Source: an uncultured Bacteroidales bacterium (GTDB taxonomy: Bacteria > Bacteroidota > Bacteroidia > Bacteroidales > SZUA-534). From it: a stretch of 64,000 nucleotides of DNA. This document shows, in pieces, positions 1 to 8,946 of this stretch (within the stretch, counting starts at the first letter, position 1; the number at the start of each line of letters is the position of its first letter). Location of the stretch: contig CADASL010000002.1 in the NCBI GenBank assembly GCA_902790595.1, positions 62,001 to 126,000 on the forward strand. The letters run 5' to 3'. The translations under genes were made by a program, and so were the position numbers. Below the pieces are notes generated by a model. The model searched no databases. It saw only the letters and a program-made list of their open reading frames with translations, and was not told the DNA's origin.

Positions 1-1617
1 GACGGCATTATTCAAGATTGGCAATATTGGGGCAATAATTATCTTTGGAATGCAATGGACTTTCTGTCAGAGAGTTTTCCCGATGGCAAAGGAATGATAA
101 AGCGCATCCACGATATGAACGCCCACATTATGATTTCGATTTGGGCAAGTTTCGGACCTATGACAATGCAGTTTAAAGAGTTAGAAAAAGACAACCTCCT
201 CTTTACCTTCGGCACTTGGCCTCAAAGTGGAATTTCGCACATTTGGCCGCCCGTAATGGATTATCCCTCAGGTGTAAAGGTTTACAATCCCTTTCCGCAA
301 AAATCAAAAGATATTTATTGGAAATATCTCAAAAAACTCTACGACTACGGCATCGACGCTTGGTGGATGGATTCTACCGACCCCGACTGTTTTTATCCCA
401 CCGACGAGGATTACGAGTTCCCCACAGGTTTTGGTTCGTTTCGCAAAATGCGTAATGCATTCCCCCTTGCCACTGTTAGCGGAATTTACCAAAACCAACG
501 TAAAGTTTCAGAAAATCAGCGTGTTTTTATAATGACCCGTTCGTCGTATGCAGGTCAGCAACGTTATGGCTCAAATATGTGGAGCGGCGACGTGGCTTCA
601 TCGTGGGATATGCTTCGCAAACAAATTCCCGCAGGATTGAATTTTACGCTTACAGGAAATCCAAACTTCAATACCGATATAGGCGGATTTTTCTCAGGTT
701 CGTACAATGTTTTGGGTGCGGCTTCGGGAGCAAAAAATCCTCAGTTTCAAGAACTTTACGTGCGCTGGATGCAGTACGGACTGTTTAATCCTGTGTTCCG
801 TTCGCACGGTGCCGACACTCCAAGAGAAATATACCAGTTTGGCTCGAAAGGCGAACCAATTTATGATGCTATTGAATCTACTATCAATCTGCGTTACAGA
901 CTTTTGCCTTATATTTATTCATTGGCATTTGACGTTACTAAAAACGATGCAAGTTATATGATGCCATTGTTTGCATATTACCCCAACGACCCAAAAACTC
1001 TCCGCCTTGCCGATGAGTTTATGTTTGGAAAATCTATCCTTGCAGCCCCCGTGGTGTCGCCGCAATACACTGAGGAAAAGATTATTAAGATAGACGAAAT
1101 GACCGGTTGGAACAAACAAGAAACCGGCAACGCAAAGTCCTATCCTTCGGTAGATTTTTCTGTAAAGAAAACCGCCGATAAATACCTGCCAAAAGGCGAC
1201 AACTGGTACTATTTCTGGGACAACAAACTCTACACTGGCGGCAAAACCGTGACCGTTGAAACCTCGATTGACCACACCCCGATTTTTGTCAAGGCGGGCA
1301 GCATAATTCCGTTTGCCCAAACGGCTCAAAACACCGTGGAGCAACGTTTCGACACTCTCACAATCAAAATCTACCCTGGCAAGGACTGCACCTTTGAACT
1401 CTACGAAGACGAAGGCGACAATTACAATTACGAACGCGGCGAGTACTCGATTATAAAATTTGCCTGGAACAATAAAAGTAACACGCTGACTATCAGCAAT
1501 CGCGAAGGCTCGTTCAGCGGAATGTTGCAGAATCGAACCTTCAAAGTTATTCGCGCCGACAATGGTAAATCGGCTAACATTCAATATAATGGAGAGAAAA
1601 TAGAGAAAAAAATATAA
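1..1617 (+). CDS. GH31 family alpha-glycosidase (5' truncated by window edge)
   Basis: The reading frame is open from base 1, so the N-terminus lies outside the window; 538 residues remain. GH31 enzymes are retaining glycosidases acting on alpha-linked glucose or xylose. The (beta/alpha)8 core is visible: the QDWQYWG start, then DAWWMDSTDPD with the nucleophile Asp at base 370, and WSGDVASSW with the acid/base Asp near base 590. The C-terminal 200 residues are beta-sandwich domains with the family's LYEDEGDNYNYE motif. The nucleophile loop reads DSTDPD where the second GH31 in this window (42887-45487) reads DATEPE, so the two are distinct paralogues. The substrate cannot be set from the sequence; alpha-xylosidase or alpha-glucosidase are both possible. 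It ends 36 bases before the next gene. Confidence 0.93.
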   Translation, partial: DGIIQDWQYWGNNYLWNAMDFLSESFPDGKGMIKRIHDMNAHIMISIWASFGPMTMQFKELEKDNLLFTFGTWPQSGISHIWPPVMDYPSGVKVYNPFPQKSKDIYWKYLKKLYDYGIDAWWMDSTDPDCFYPTDEDYEFPTGFGSFRKMRNAFPLATVSGIYQNQRKVSENQRVFIMTRSSYAGQQRYGSNMWSGDVASSWDMLRKQIPAGLNFTLTGNPNFNTDIGGFFSGSYNVLGAASGAKNPQFQELYVRWMQYGLFNPVFRSHGADTPREIYQFGSKGEPIYDAIESTINLRYRLLPYIYSLAFDVTKNDASYMMPLFAYYPNDPKTLRLADEFMFGKSILAAPVVSPQYTEEKIIKIDEMTGWNKQETGNAKSYPSVDFSVKKTADKYLPKGDNWYYFWDNKLYTGGKTVTVETSIDHTPIFVKAGSIIPFAQTAQNTVEQRFDTLTIKIYPGKDCTFELYEDEGDNYNYERGEYSIIKFAWNNKSNTLTISNREGSFSGMLQNRTFKVIRADNGKSANIQYNGEKIEKKI

Positions 1618-1653
1618 TCTTTGTAAAGACTTAAGAAAAGCTAAACAAAAAAA

Positions 1654-3327
1654 ATGACAACAAACAATGACAGCAAATACAATCCTATAGTAACAATCGC
1701 AATATGGGCGATTATTTTATTGGTTGTGAATTATTTCCAACGGTTCAAACTCTACACTTTCGAGTCGGACCACCTGTTTTTGTTCGACACCGACTGGATT
1801 ATAGGGCACTTGCGTGAAGTTGGCGGTATCAATCTGTTAATCACATCATTTATAACTCAGTTCTTCAAATTTCCGATAATAGGCACTATTGTTACAACAA
1901 TCATATACGCAATAGTAATCTTTTGTGCTAACAAACTGATTTTAAGCGTTACCAATACAAAAAAACTCAATCCTCTCGCGCTTCTTCCCATCGGCTTTAT
2001 GGTGCTCTGTATCGAAGACCCGTTCTACGGCTACCGCGGGCACACGGCAATGGCTGTTGGAATGGCGGCTGTAATTGTATATCAACGTGTTATTCAGCAA
2101 AAAGAGAAATATGAGATTGCCTTAACGCTGGCTTTTTCGGTGGTGCTGTACGCATTATTCGGGGCCGTTGCACTTCTTTTTGATGCAACAATTCTCACCA
2201 TTGCGCTACTCAACAAAAGGAAAGCAAAAGCTGCCTTAATTGCAACTGCGGTAACTCTTCTCTTCTGTTTTGCCGCAGTGATTTCGGAACAGTTCATATC
2301 AATGACCGAAGCCACCCTTCCGACGCAATACTACAACTGGCCGACACCATACCGTACAATGCTTTTCGCTTGGTTGGCCGTTCCGGCAATCTTGCTTTTA
2401 GCCAAAGCCGAAAATGTGATTAAAGCGAAATTCAACATTATCGACGCCGCCATTTTGCTTGTTATTATCGTTGCTTTCGGCTTAGGTTTCAACAAGTTGC
2501 ATAATTCAAAGATTGCAAAAATGCAGCACGAGGCTTATTTGGCCGACAACAACCGTTGGGACGATATTTTGAAACTCAACAAACGCAGCAACTCACCTAC
2601 TAACATTGTGAGTTACACCAATTTAGCACTTGCCATGCAGGGGCAATTGCTCGACCGTATGTTCCAATTCAATCAGAAACTCCCAACACAGCGAACCGAC
2701 TCTCGCTTTGTTAGGAATGAGATTATGCGTATGGAAAGCCTCGTTTACTTCAAAAGCGGACATATAGCAGAAGCACGCAAGGCGGCTTTCAACAGCGTGC
2801 TGATAACACCCGATGGTGTTGAACCTCACGACTTTACGCGGCTTATCACAATCAACAAATCGTTTGGAGCCGATGACATAAGTCAAAAGTATGCCGATGC
2901 GCTCAAGAAAACACTGTTTTACAGACAAAAGGCCACCGACGCTCTTGCCGACACCAACATTACTCAATTACCCAATAACAGTAATTTCTGCGAGATTGAT
3001 GGTTTTGCGCACGACTACCTCGAAATAACAAAAGTCAACAAGCAAAACAGTATAGCACAACAGTTTTACATCGCTTACGTTCTATTGTCTGCCGACAAAA
3101 AAAGACTTCTCGCCTACCTCGATGACCACAAAGGCGAACCTATGCACCAACGTATAGAAGAAGCCTGCACGCTAATGTTCAGCACCGATGAATGCCGCAA
3201 TTTTGACGTCAGCGAAACGGTAATAAACGACTTCGAAAAACTGAAAAAAGGGCAGAAAATCAACGATTTCTACAAAACTTACTGGTACTACATCGCATAC
3301 TTGAACACAACATTGAAGCAAAAATGA
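1654..3327 (+). CDS. DUF6057-type multi-pass membrane protein
   Basis: A 557-residue protein with an N-terminal half of about nine hydrophobic segments (residues 10-280) and a soluble C-terminal half that looks helical and TPR-like. The family, which I recall as DUF6057, is found in Bacteroidales and has no established function. The membrane half includes a conserved-looking loop EDPFYGYRGH near residue 125. Its stop codon overlaps the start of the next gene (ATGA), so the two are translationally coupled and probably work together at the envelope. The family assignment is from memory of similar Bacteroides proteins and is only moderately sure; the membrane topology is read directly from the sequence. 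Confidence 0.7.
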   Translation: MTTNNDSKYNPIVTIAIWAIILLVVNYFQRFKLYTFESDHLFLFDTDWIIGHLREVGGINLLITSFITQFFKFPIIGTIVTTIIYAIVIFCANKLILSVTNTKKLNPLALLPIGFMVLCIEDPFYGYRGHTAMAVGMAAVIVYQRVIQQKEKYEIALTLAFSVVLYALFGAVALLFDATILTIALLNKRKAKAALIATAVTLLFCFAAVISEQFISMTEATLPTQYYNWPTPYRTMLFAWLAVPAILLLAKAENVIKAKFNIIDAAILLVIIVAFGLGFNKLHNSKIAKMQHEAYLADNNRWDDILKLNKRSNSPTNIVSYTNLALAMQGQLLDRMFQFNQKLPTQRTDSRFVRNEIMRMESLVYFKSGHIAEARKAAFNSVLITPDGVEPHDFTRLITINKSFGADDISQKYADALKKTLFYRQKATDALADTNITQLPNNSNFCEIDGFAHDYLEITKVNKQNSIAQQFYIAYVLLSADKKRLLAYLDDHKGEPMHQRIEEACTLMFSTDECRNFDVSETVINDFEKLKKGQKINDFYKTYWYYIAYLNTTLKQK

Positions 3328-4769
3328 GAAACTTGACAATTAACATATTGGCAATCATTGCGTTGGCTTCGTGCTCAACCAAAGTTAAAAACACTACACA
3401 AACCAACATTGGACTCGGCATTTACCCTGATTACAAAGAAGTTACAATCCCGTGCAATATTGCCCCGATAAACTTTACAATAACCGATTCCGCCAAAATT
3501 GACGCCATTCTGATTTCGTGCGGCGGCGACACAATAACAGTCAAAGTATCAAATAATTGCACAAAAATCGACATTGATAAATGGCACAACTTTTTGGCTG
3601 ACAAAGGCGGTAAAACTCTCACCTTCACGCCTTGCGGCAAGACAGACGGCAAATGGCTGGCTTACAAGCCTTTCAGCGTTGAAGTGTCAGTCGATTCCAT
3701 TGACAAAACATTGGTTTACAGACTGATTCCGCCTGGCTACGAGATTTGGAACCGAATGGGAATCTATCAGCGCGATTTGGAAACATACAACGAGCGGGCA
3801 ATCTACGAAAACCGTTATGGCAAAGGCAATTGCGTCAACTGCCACTCGTTCTGCGCCAACAATTCCGACCAACTAATGATTCACCTAAGAGCAGGATTAG
3901 CAGGCACTTACGTGTTCAGCGGCAACACTGCAAGCAAGGTTGAAGGCGACTTCAGCAAATTCAACGCTGGCCCCACCTACCCCTATTGGCACCCGTCGGA
4001 ACGGTTTATCGCATTCTCGCTCAACAAGATATATCAGGATTTCCACACTGCCGACCCGAACATTATCGAGGTTTACGACGATTTTTCCGACGTCATTGTC
4101 TTCGACCTTGAAAACAAGGCAGTTATCAGTTCACCGCTGACTTGCTGCGCCGACGCTTTTGAGACGTTCCCGTGCTTCTCGCCCGACGGCAAATGGCTCT
4201 ATTTCTGCACTTCGCAAGCATTCGACTCGGTGAAATGGAACTACCAAAACGCTCATTACAGCATTTGCAGAATCGGATTCGACGCCGAAAAGAAAGAATT
4301 TGGCACAACGGTGGACACTGTAGTAAACGCCGCCGCAATGGGTAAAAGTGCCTCATTTCCACGCATTTCGCCCGACGGACGGTTCTTACTCTACACCCTG
4401 TCGGACTATGGCAATTTCTCAATCTGGCACCACGAAGCCGACCTAAAAATGATTGATTTACAAACTGGCGACACCGTCTGCACCGACAACATAAACAGCA
4501 AATACACAGAAAGTTATCACTCGTGGTCGAGCAACTCACGGTGGGTTGTCTTCAGTTCGCGCCGCGGCGACGGACTCTACACCCGCCCCTACTTTGCACA
4601 CCTCAACACCGACGGAATATTCTCAAAACCAATGCTTTTGCCACAACAAAATCCGCAGGAATACTATCAAAACCTATTCTACTCGTACAACATTCCCGAA
4701 CTTGTGAAATCGGAAGTTGATTTGACGGCAAGAGAAACCGACCTGTTAGTGCGTAAAATGCAGAAATAA
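3324..4769 (+). CDS. Lipoprotein with PD40/TolB-like repeats and a c-type haem motif
   Basis: The start is fixed by the ATGA overlap with the upstream membrane protein. A short signal ends in LASCS, a typical lipobox. Around residue 170 lies NCVNCHSFC, which contains CVNCH, the covalent haem attachment motif of c-type cytochromes. The second half has TolB/PD40-type blades: HPSERFIAFSL, FSPDGKWLYF, ISPDGRFLLY and SNSRWVVFSS. A beta-propeller carrying one haem site, anchored in the membrane and coupled to a DUF6057 protein, is a recurring Bacteroidales pair as far as I recall, but its job is not established. The PD40 and haem motifs are seen; electron transfer or a sensing role is inference. 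Confidence 0.8.
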   Translation: MRNLTINILAIIALASCSTKVKNTTQTNIGLGIYPDYKEVTIPCNIAPINFTITDSAKIDAILISCGGDTITVKVSNNCTKIDIDKWHNFLADKGGKTLTFTPCGKTDGKWLAYKPFSVEVSVDSIDKTLVYRLIPPGYEIWNRMGIYQRDLETYNERAIYENRYGKGNCVNCHSFCANNSDQLMIHLRAGLAGTYVFSGNTASKVEGDFSKFNAGPTYPYWHPSERFIAFSLNKIYQDFHTADPNIIEVYDDFSDVIVFDLENKAVISSPLTCCADAFETFPCFSPDGKWLYFCTSQAFDSVKWNYQNAHYSICRIGFDAEKKEFGTTVDTVVNAAAMGKSASFPRISPDGRFLLYTLSDYGNFSIWHHEADLKMIDLQTGDTVCTDNINSKYTESYHSWSSNSRWVVFSSRRGDGLYTRPYFAHLNTDGIFSKPMLLPQQNPQEYYQNLFYSYNIPELVKSEVDLTARETDLLVRKMQK

Positions 4770-4808
4770 CAGCATTTACAATTTTTACAAAAAGCAAACA
4801 GAACACTA

Positions 4809-4858
4809 AACTCAGGTGCGGAAAGTGGGCTAAAATATGCGGTTTCCGCACCTGAGTT
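4809..4858. repeat. Palindromic repeat A, copy 1
   Basis: Perfect 16-bp arms (AACTCAGGTGCGGAAA and its complement) separated by an 18-base loop. A near-identical copy in the same orientation, including the asymmetric loop, lies at 6776-6824. There is no T-run after the right arm, so it is not an obvious intrinsic terminator, although it sits just past the 3' end of the PD40 lipoprotein gene. Confidence 0.9.
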
Positions 4859-4877
4859 GCGTAATACCATCCACATA

Positions 4878-4925
4878 TAATTCGGGCGAAAATGCACTAT
4901 TTTTATACCATTTTCGCCCGAATTA
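4878..4925. repeat. Palindromic repeat B, copy 1
   Basis: Perfect 17-bp arms (TAATTCGGGCGAAAATG and its complement) around a 14-base AT-rich loop. It ends three bases before the stop codon of the ATPase gene. Copies 2 and 3 lie on the other side of that gene in the same orientation. Confidence 0.9.
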
Positions 4926-4928
4926 GCT

Positions 4929-6356
4929 TTACTTCAAAGGCTCAAATATATCGTCTAAAGTTATGATTTTTAAGAATATATCAGAATAAGTATTGCGATT
5001 AACACTATTAGTTGTGACCAAAATATTTTGCACACCTTTTCGGCATTTTGTTTCTGTTTTAAAGGCTTCTTCGCGGTAGAGAATCCGCTCGTATTCAGCC
5101 TTTGTTAGCGTAAAAGCCGTTTTCGAATATTTTGCTTCACACAATGTTACAATGCCGTCGGAACGGTCTATGGCAATGTCTATCTGTGTTTTTGGGTCGC
5201 TCACGCTGCTTCGCCAAGAGTAGTATTCGGTGTGAATGGTATCGAGGTGCAGGGCTTGCAGCAACTGGTGAACGTGCCACATACACACCCGCTCAAATGC
5301 AAGGCCGTACCACGTGTTTTGCTGCGGCGTGCCAATTCCGTTTTGCCAAAAGCGCGTGTCAGTTGTTCCTCGCAGACAAAACTGGTGATAGAAAAGCAGA
5401 TAGAAGTCCATTAGTTGGTAAATACATTGGTTGCGCTTGGTGCCGTTGTAGTAGGTTCTGACAAAATCGCAGTTAACAAGATTGTCGAGTGTTTCGCCCA
5501 AATGCCCGTTGTCGGCAGTTCCCACGTTTTTGGCTATCTCTTTGCGTGTCAAGCCTTTCTTGCTTTTACTCAATTGGTTTATGATTTCGATATAATGGTC
5601 GGGGTTGCTGTAAAGCGATTGGAACAACCGCTTGTACTCTTTATGCAGTTCGGCATTGTCGGCAAAAAACAGTCGGTCGATATTGGCGGCGGCGCTCTCG
5701 CTGAAATCGAGCAGGCTCAAATAATATGGTATTCCGCCTAACGCCATATAAATCTGTAGAATAGACAATCGGTCCCATTTGGCGCGGTGGATTTTGAAAT
5801 AGAGTTCGGTCTGATTCAAATCGAAGGGCTTCAGGTGAATCTGGTGCGTGATACGGTTGTGCAGCCCGCCCCGATTATCGACAATGTTCTTTATCATCCA
5901 CGACGTTGCCGAGCCGCATACAATCAGAAACACATTGTCGAGCCACGAGGCCTGGCTGTTCCAAAAATAGCCGAAAGCCTTGACAAACCGCGAGTTACGC
6001 GTATCGAAACACGGCAGTTCGTCGATAAAAACCACACAACGGCGCTTTTTGCCTTTCATTTTTCGTTTCAGCAGACCGCCCAATGCGGCAAAGGCGTCTA
6101 TCCAATTGGAAAGTGGCTTGCCACGGTACCCGTATGCGGCCAAAGCATTGTTGAATGCAGCAAACTGCTCTTCTTTTGTGCCGTCGATAACGCCTGAAAC
6201 GTAGAAATCGAACTTGTCATTGAAGAAGTTACGCACCAAAAAAGTCTTGCCCACGCGGCGGCGGCCATAGAGTGCCACAAACTCGTTTTTGCAACTTTTC
6301 ATATACTTCGAAAGCAGTTCAAATTCTCGGTCGCGGCCAATGATTTTTTCGTCCAT
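4929..6356 (-). CDS. AAA ATPase with C-terminal PD-(D/E)XK nuclease-like domain (ATPase_2/DUF234 type)
   Basis: 475 residues from ATG at 6356; a TTG nine codons upstream lies inside the -7 promoter element and is rejected. The N-terminus has IIGRDREFELL followed by the Walker A motif GRRRVGKT and the Walker B VVFIDELP. A winged-helix-like middle follows (LSKSKKGLTRKEIAKNVG), and the C-terminus has QIDIAIDR then CEAKYS, the D...ExK pattern of PD-(D/E)XK nucleases. This architecture is common as multi-copy genes in archaea and Bacteroidota and has no settled function. The gene stands alone, has a near-ideal promoter, and is enclosed by directly repeated palindromes A and B, which suggests a self-contained transposed unit. 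Nuclease activity is inferred only from the motif. Confidence 0.88.
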   Translation of the reverse strand: MDEKIIGRDREFELLSKYMKSCKNEFVALYGRRRVGKTFLVRNFFNDKFDFYVSGVIDGTKEEQFAAFNNALAAYGYRGKPLSNWIDAFAALGGLLKRKMKGKKRRCVVFIDELPCFDTRNSRFVKAFGYFWNSQASWLDNVFLIVCGSATSWMIKNIVDNRGGLHNRITHQIHLKPFDLNQTELYFKIHRAKWDRLSILQIYMALGGIPYYLSLLDFSESAAANIDRLFFADNAELHKEYKRLFQSLYSNPDHYIEIINQLSKSKKGLTRKEIAKNVGTADNGHLGETLDNLVNCDFVRTYYNGTKRNQCIYQLMDFYLLFYHQFCLRGTTDTRFWQNGIGTPQQNTWYGLAFERVCMWHVHQLLQALHLDTIHTEYYSWRSSVSDPKTQIDIAIDRSDGIVTLCEAKYSKTAFTLTKAEYERILYREEAFKTETKCRKGVQNILVTTNSVNRNTYSDIFLKIITLDDIFEPLK

Positions 6357-6380
6357 AGCATTTTGTTTTTCAGCCGAATA

Positions 6381-6411
6381 CAAAGGTATGAATTAATGTC
6401 GGAATATCAAA
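6381..6411 (-). promoter_or_regulatory. Bacteroidota-type promoter of the ATPase gene
   Basis: Read on the minus strand: -33 TTTG (6408-6411), a 19-base spacer and -7 TACCTTTG (6381-6388), matching the Bacteroidota consensus TTTG / TAnnTTTG. The start codon lies 24 bases downstream. Palindrome B copy 2 abuts the -33 element. Confidence 0.8.
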
Positions 6412-6460
6412 TAATTCGGGCGAAAATGCACTATTTTTATGCCACTTTCGCCCGAATTAT
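6411..6460. repeat. Palindromic repeat B, copy 2
   Basis: 18-bp arms with one mismatch. It matches copy 1 at about 46 of 48 positions in the same orientation, loop included. It sits directly upstream of the ATPase promoter, so it could also act as an operator. Confidence 0.88.
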
Positions 6461-6490
6461 GCCAACTCAAAACTCTTAAAATGCATTACC

Positions 6491-6513
6491 ATATTACTGA
6501 TATACAGTAATAT
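6491..6513. promoter_or_regulatory. Palindrome C, copy 1: operator-like site
   Basis: 9-bp arms ATATTACTG and CAGTAATAT around the centre ATATA. The short compact symmetry resembles a dimeric repressor site. It lies 31 bases after palindrome B copy 2. Confidence 0.55.
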
Positions 6514-6598
6514 AATAAAATTTTTCAATGGTATAAAACAAGCAATTTTTAGCAATAAAACCCATCATAAATTCTCACAATTTAACGGTTTTTATATC

Positions 6599-6650
6599 AA
6601 TAATTCAGGCGAAAATGTGTCTTTTTAGTACCACTTTCGCCCGAATTATT
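6599..6650. repeat. Palindromic repeat B, copy 3
   Basis: 19-bp arms with two mismatches; a diverged loop. It begins exactly 188 bases after copy 2. The region 6384-6844 holds no gene; it contains these palindromes in AT-rich sequence. Confidence 0.85.
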
Positions 6651-6680
6651 TTAAAACAAAATTTGCCAAATAATATAATT

Positions 6681-6699
6681 ATTATTGATATACAATAAT
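6681..6699. promoter_or_regulatory. Palindrome C, copy 2: operator-like site
   Basis: 7-bp arms ATTATTG and CAATAAT around the same centre ATATA as copy 1, and 188 bases downstream of it by centre. A further half-site TCACTGATAT follows near 6711. Confidence 0.5.
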
Positions 6700-6775
6700 T
6701 TATAAAATATTATCACTGATATGGTTTTTGCAAAATTTGACAGAAATTCAGTGCTATTTTTCTCAAAAATCATCA

Positions 6776-6824
6776 AACTCAGGTGCGGAAAGTGGGGTAA
6801 AATATGCGTTTCCGCACCCGAGTT
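6776..6824. repeat. Palindromic repeat A, copy 2
   Basis: 16-bp arms with one mismatch. It differs from copy 1 by two substitutions and one missing base over 50 positions and has the same orientation, giving a direct repeat with 1967 bp between starts. It lies 20 bases past the 3' end of the thioredoxin-like gene. Confidence 0.9.
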
Positions 6825-6844
6825 GAATATTGTCAAACAATCTT

Positions 6845-8830
6845 CTATTTCAATTTTTCTTTCAGTTTGTTCATACTCTCGTCGTCGATTTTATAACGAC
6901 GGTCGAATCTCAAGTCTTCGCAGACACGGCGGCCATCAGGCGTTATGGTCTCGTGGTGCGGAATACCGCTGAAGCCGAACAGTTCCTTCAAACTGGAAAA
7001 TTCGGCCACAGGCAGACAGACTGTCTCTTCGTCGGCAAGCCACTCGCTAACATATTTTTTGTATGGCTCGCCACCTTCGGAAGTGTACTCTTCGGCAACA
7101 AATATGAGTTTGACATCGGTGCGTTTGGCAATTTCGGCACGCAGCTGCTTGGTTGATTCTATATTCTGACGACACGGTCCGCAGCCCATTCCCCAAAAAT
7201 CGAACACAAGGAAACGCCCTGGATATTTTGCATTGTACGAGTGAATGAAATCGGTAGCCGGATTGTTGTTCGGGAGCGGTGTCGCGATATCGACCGGAGC
7301 AAACTGCTCATCGATATACCGCTCTGCTTTTTTGCGGACATATGGATTGGTAAGATATGGCAGACACAATTCCAAATCTTCGCGTTTCAATCCCTTTTGA
7401 GTTTGCATATTCTTGTAACAGCATATCTGCGCCATCAGATTGTTGTGGTCGCAACCCATCAAATCGCGGTAAGCGGCAAAAACGGTGTCAATTGAATTCT
7501 GATTATATCCATCTCGGAATTCCATTTTCATCCTTAAACGCATAATGGCAGCGGGATACTGAAGGCGGTTTACAGTTGTGGAATAGATATAACTTGACAT
7601 TAACAGCGGGTTGTCGAAGTCAACTCGGTGCAACGGCTCGTAATTTTTCACATTGAGCAAGGCAGCATATTCTGTGGTATCGTACGAGTTCGAAGACAGG
7701 TCATCGAAATTTATATAAATAGCGCCATTTACTGCCATTGGCATTTCTAATTTTTGTATTCGATACATTGCATACGACATCAGTGCAAAAGCGAAATACG
7801 TCTGCATATCAGCCATAGCCAACTGCATTTCCATTGGTGTGAAATGACAGCTTCGACCGATTATGGCAAGGCGCAAAGTCAGGTTTTTCCATAGTTTGTC
7901 GGCTTCAATTTTCGCATCTTCAAAACTTCCATCGAAAAGCTCCATTTTGTAAGATAAATCTTCAAACAAATCCGATTTCAGCCAACGCTCAACATCTTTG
8001 CTGCTTCCGCTATTATAGAAGCATTCGTAAACGCCGAATTTGTTTGGCAGCAGGGTTATGTCGACAGTATCACCAGGACGGGCAAAAAACGAGAAGTGCA
8101 TAGTAACACCGTTGTTTGAGTTGCGGTCCCAAAAATCCATACAGACAGGATAGCTTGCGCAAAACCGTTTTTCGAACGAGCCATCGTCAGCAATATTCAG
8201 CACTATTGTTTTACCTTTTCCACCAAACACATCAGTGACGACGCTTTGCAGCACTGGGAATCCTAATTTTTCAGCGTCGTATTCTTCTAACCGACCACGG
8301 ACAGTTATGGTGTCGGTGGCGAGCCAGTCATCAGGAATGGTGAACGGATATGCCGCCGAAAGTTGTTCGAAAGTAGGAACGTTCTGTTCGATTTTCTTAT
8401 CGTGGATACCCAGCAATTTAAAAGCCCTATCAACATCGCCTTCGATAAAATCTAACATCTGTACATTGCGCGGCAACGGCTCGAAGTTCATTGTAAACTC
8501 AAAAACGCTGTCGTGCATTGAAATAATATCGTCGAGCTTAATGCCTACAGCCGAACGCAGCGAATAGCGATTGCCAACTTCATCTCTCAAATAACTATTC
8601 GATACAAAGCGGAAAGGCCTATCGATAGGATATTTCATTCTGAAACAAACAGTTGTGGCTGTGTCGGCAATGATTACCTTGGTTGCTTCCAAGTTGCCCC
8701 AACTCATATTTATGCAACCCATCGATTCGGGCGACTCAATAACAATGTCGCCACGTGTGCAGCTTGCAGTGGCGAGAATTGCCGCAGTGGCTGTAATTGT
8801 CAGCGCAGCGGCGATAATTTTTTTCTTCAT
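6845..8830 (-). CDS. Thioredoxin-like (TlpA/ResA-type) lipoprotein with large N-terminal region
   Basis: 661 residues. The signal peptide ends in ATASCT, a lipobox, so the mature protein should be a lipoprotein. The C-terminal 150 residues form a thioredoxin fold with FDFWGMGCGPCRQN holding the redox CGPC pair and a later GIPHHETI segment in the place of the cis-Pro loop. The first 500 residues resemble the DUF4369-like and helical regions of Bacteroidales disulfide reductases. Such proteins reduce or shuffle periplasmic disulfides; the target is unknown. It stands alone and is divergent from the tandem GH43 gene, with 145 bases between the two starts. Confidence 0.85.
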   Translation of the reverse strand: MKKKIIAAALTITATAAILATASCTRGDIVIESPESMGCINMSWGNLEATKVIIADTATTVCFRMKYPIDRPFRFVSNSYLRDEVGNRYSLRSAVGIKLDDIISMHDSVFEFTMNFEPLPRNVQMLDFIEGDVDRAFKLLGIHDKKIEQNVPTFEQLSAAYPFTIPDDWLATDTITVRGRLEEYDAEKLGFPVLQSVVTDVFGGKGKTIVLNIADDGSFEKRFCASYPVCMDFWDRNSNNGVTMHFSFFARPGDTVDITLLPNKFGVYECFYNSGSSKDVERWLKSDLFEDLSYKMELFDGSFEDAKIEADKLWKNLTLRLAIIGRSCHFTPMEMQLAMADMQTYFAFALMSYAMYRIQKLEMPMAVNGAIYINFDDLSSNSYDTTEYAALLNVKNYEPLHRVDFDNPLLMSSYIYSTTVNRLQYPAAIMRLRMKMEFRDGYNQNSIDTVFAAYRDLMGCDHNNLMAQICCYKNMQTQKGLKREDLELCLPYLTNPYVRKKAERYIDEQFAPVDIATPLPNNNPATDFIHSYNAKYPGRFLVFDFWGMGCGPCRQNIESTKQLRAEIAKRTDVKLIFVAEEYTSEGGEPYKKYVSEWLADEETVCLPVAEFSSLKELFGFSGIPHHETITPDGRRVCEDLRFDRRYKIDDESMNKLKEKLK

Positions 8831-8920
8831 AAAGATTAGAGTTTAGATTAGTAATGAATTTATTATGGCTGAAAGATAATGATATTTTTCAATCGATATT
8901 ATTTACTTAATTTCTACTAA

Positions 8921-8939
8921 AAAAGTATTTTATACTTTT
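8921..8939. promoter_or_regulatory. Palindromic operator AAAAGTA-N5-TACTTTT
   Basis: Perfect 7-bp arms with a 5-base spacer, ending 7 bases before the -7 element of the tandem GH43 gene and so covering its -33 region. The same arms and spacing occur at 59719-59737 before a GH97 gene. Confidence 0.55.
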
Positions 8940-8946
8940 ATTTCAT

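Noticed and set aside
4809..4858. Palindrome A as an intrinsic terminator of the PD40 gene
   Set aside because: No T-run follows either arm, and the same element with the same orientation lies at the 3' end of an oppositely oriented gene.
4809..6824. Repeated hairpins considered as a CRISPR array
   Set aside because: There are only two or three copies of each, with irregular spacing and a gene between them; no spacers and no cas genes.
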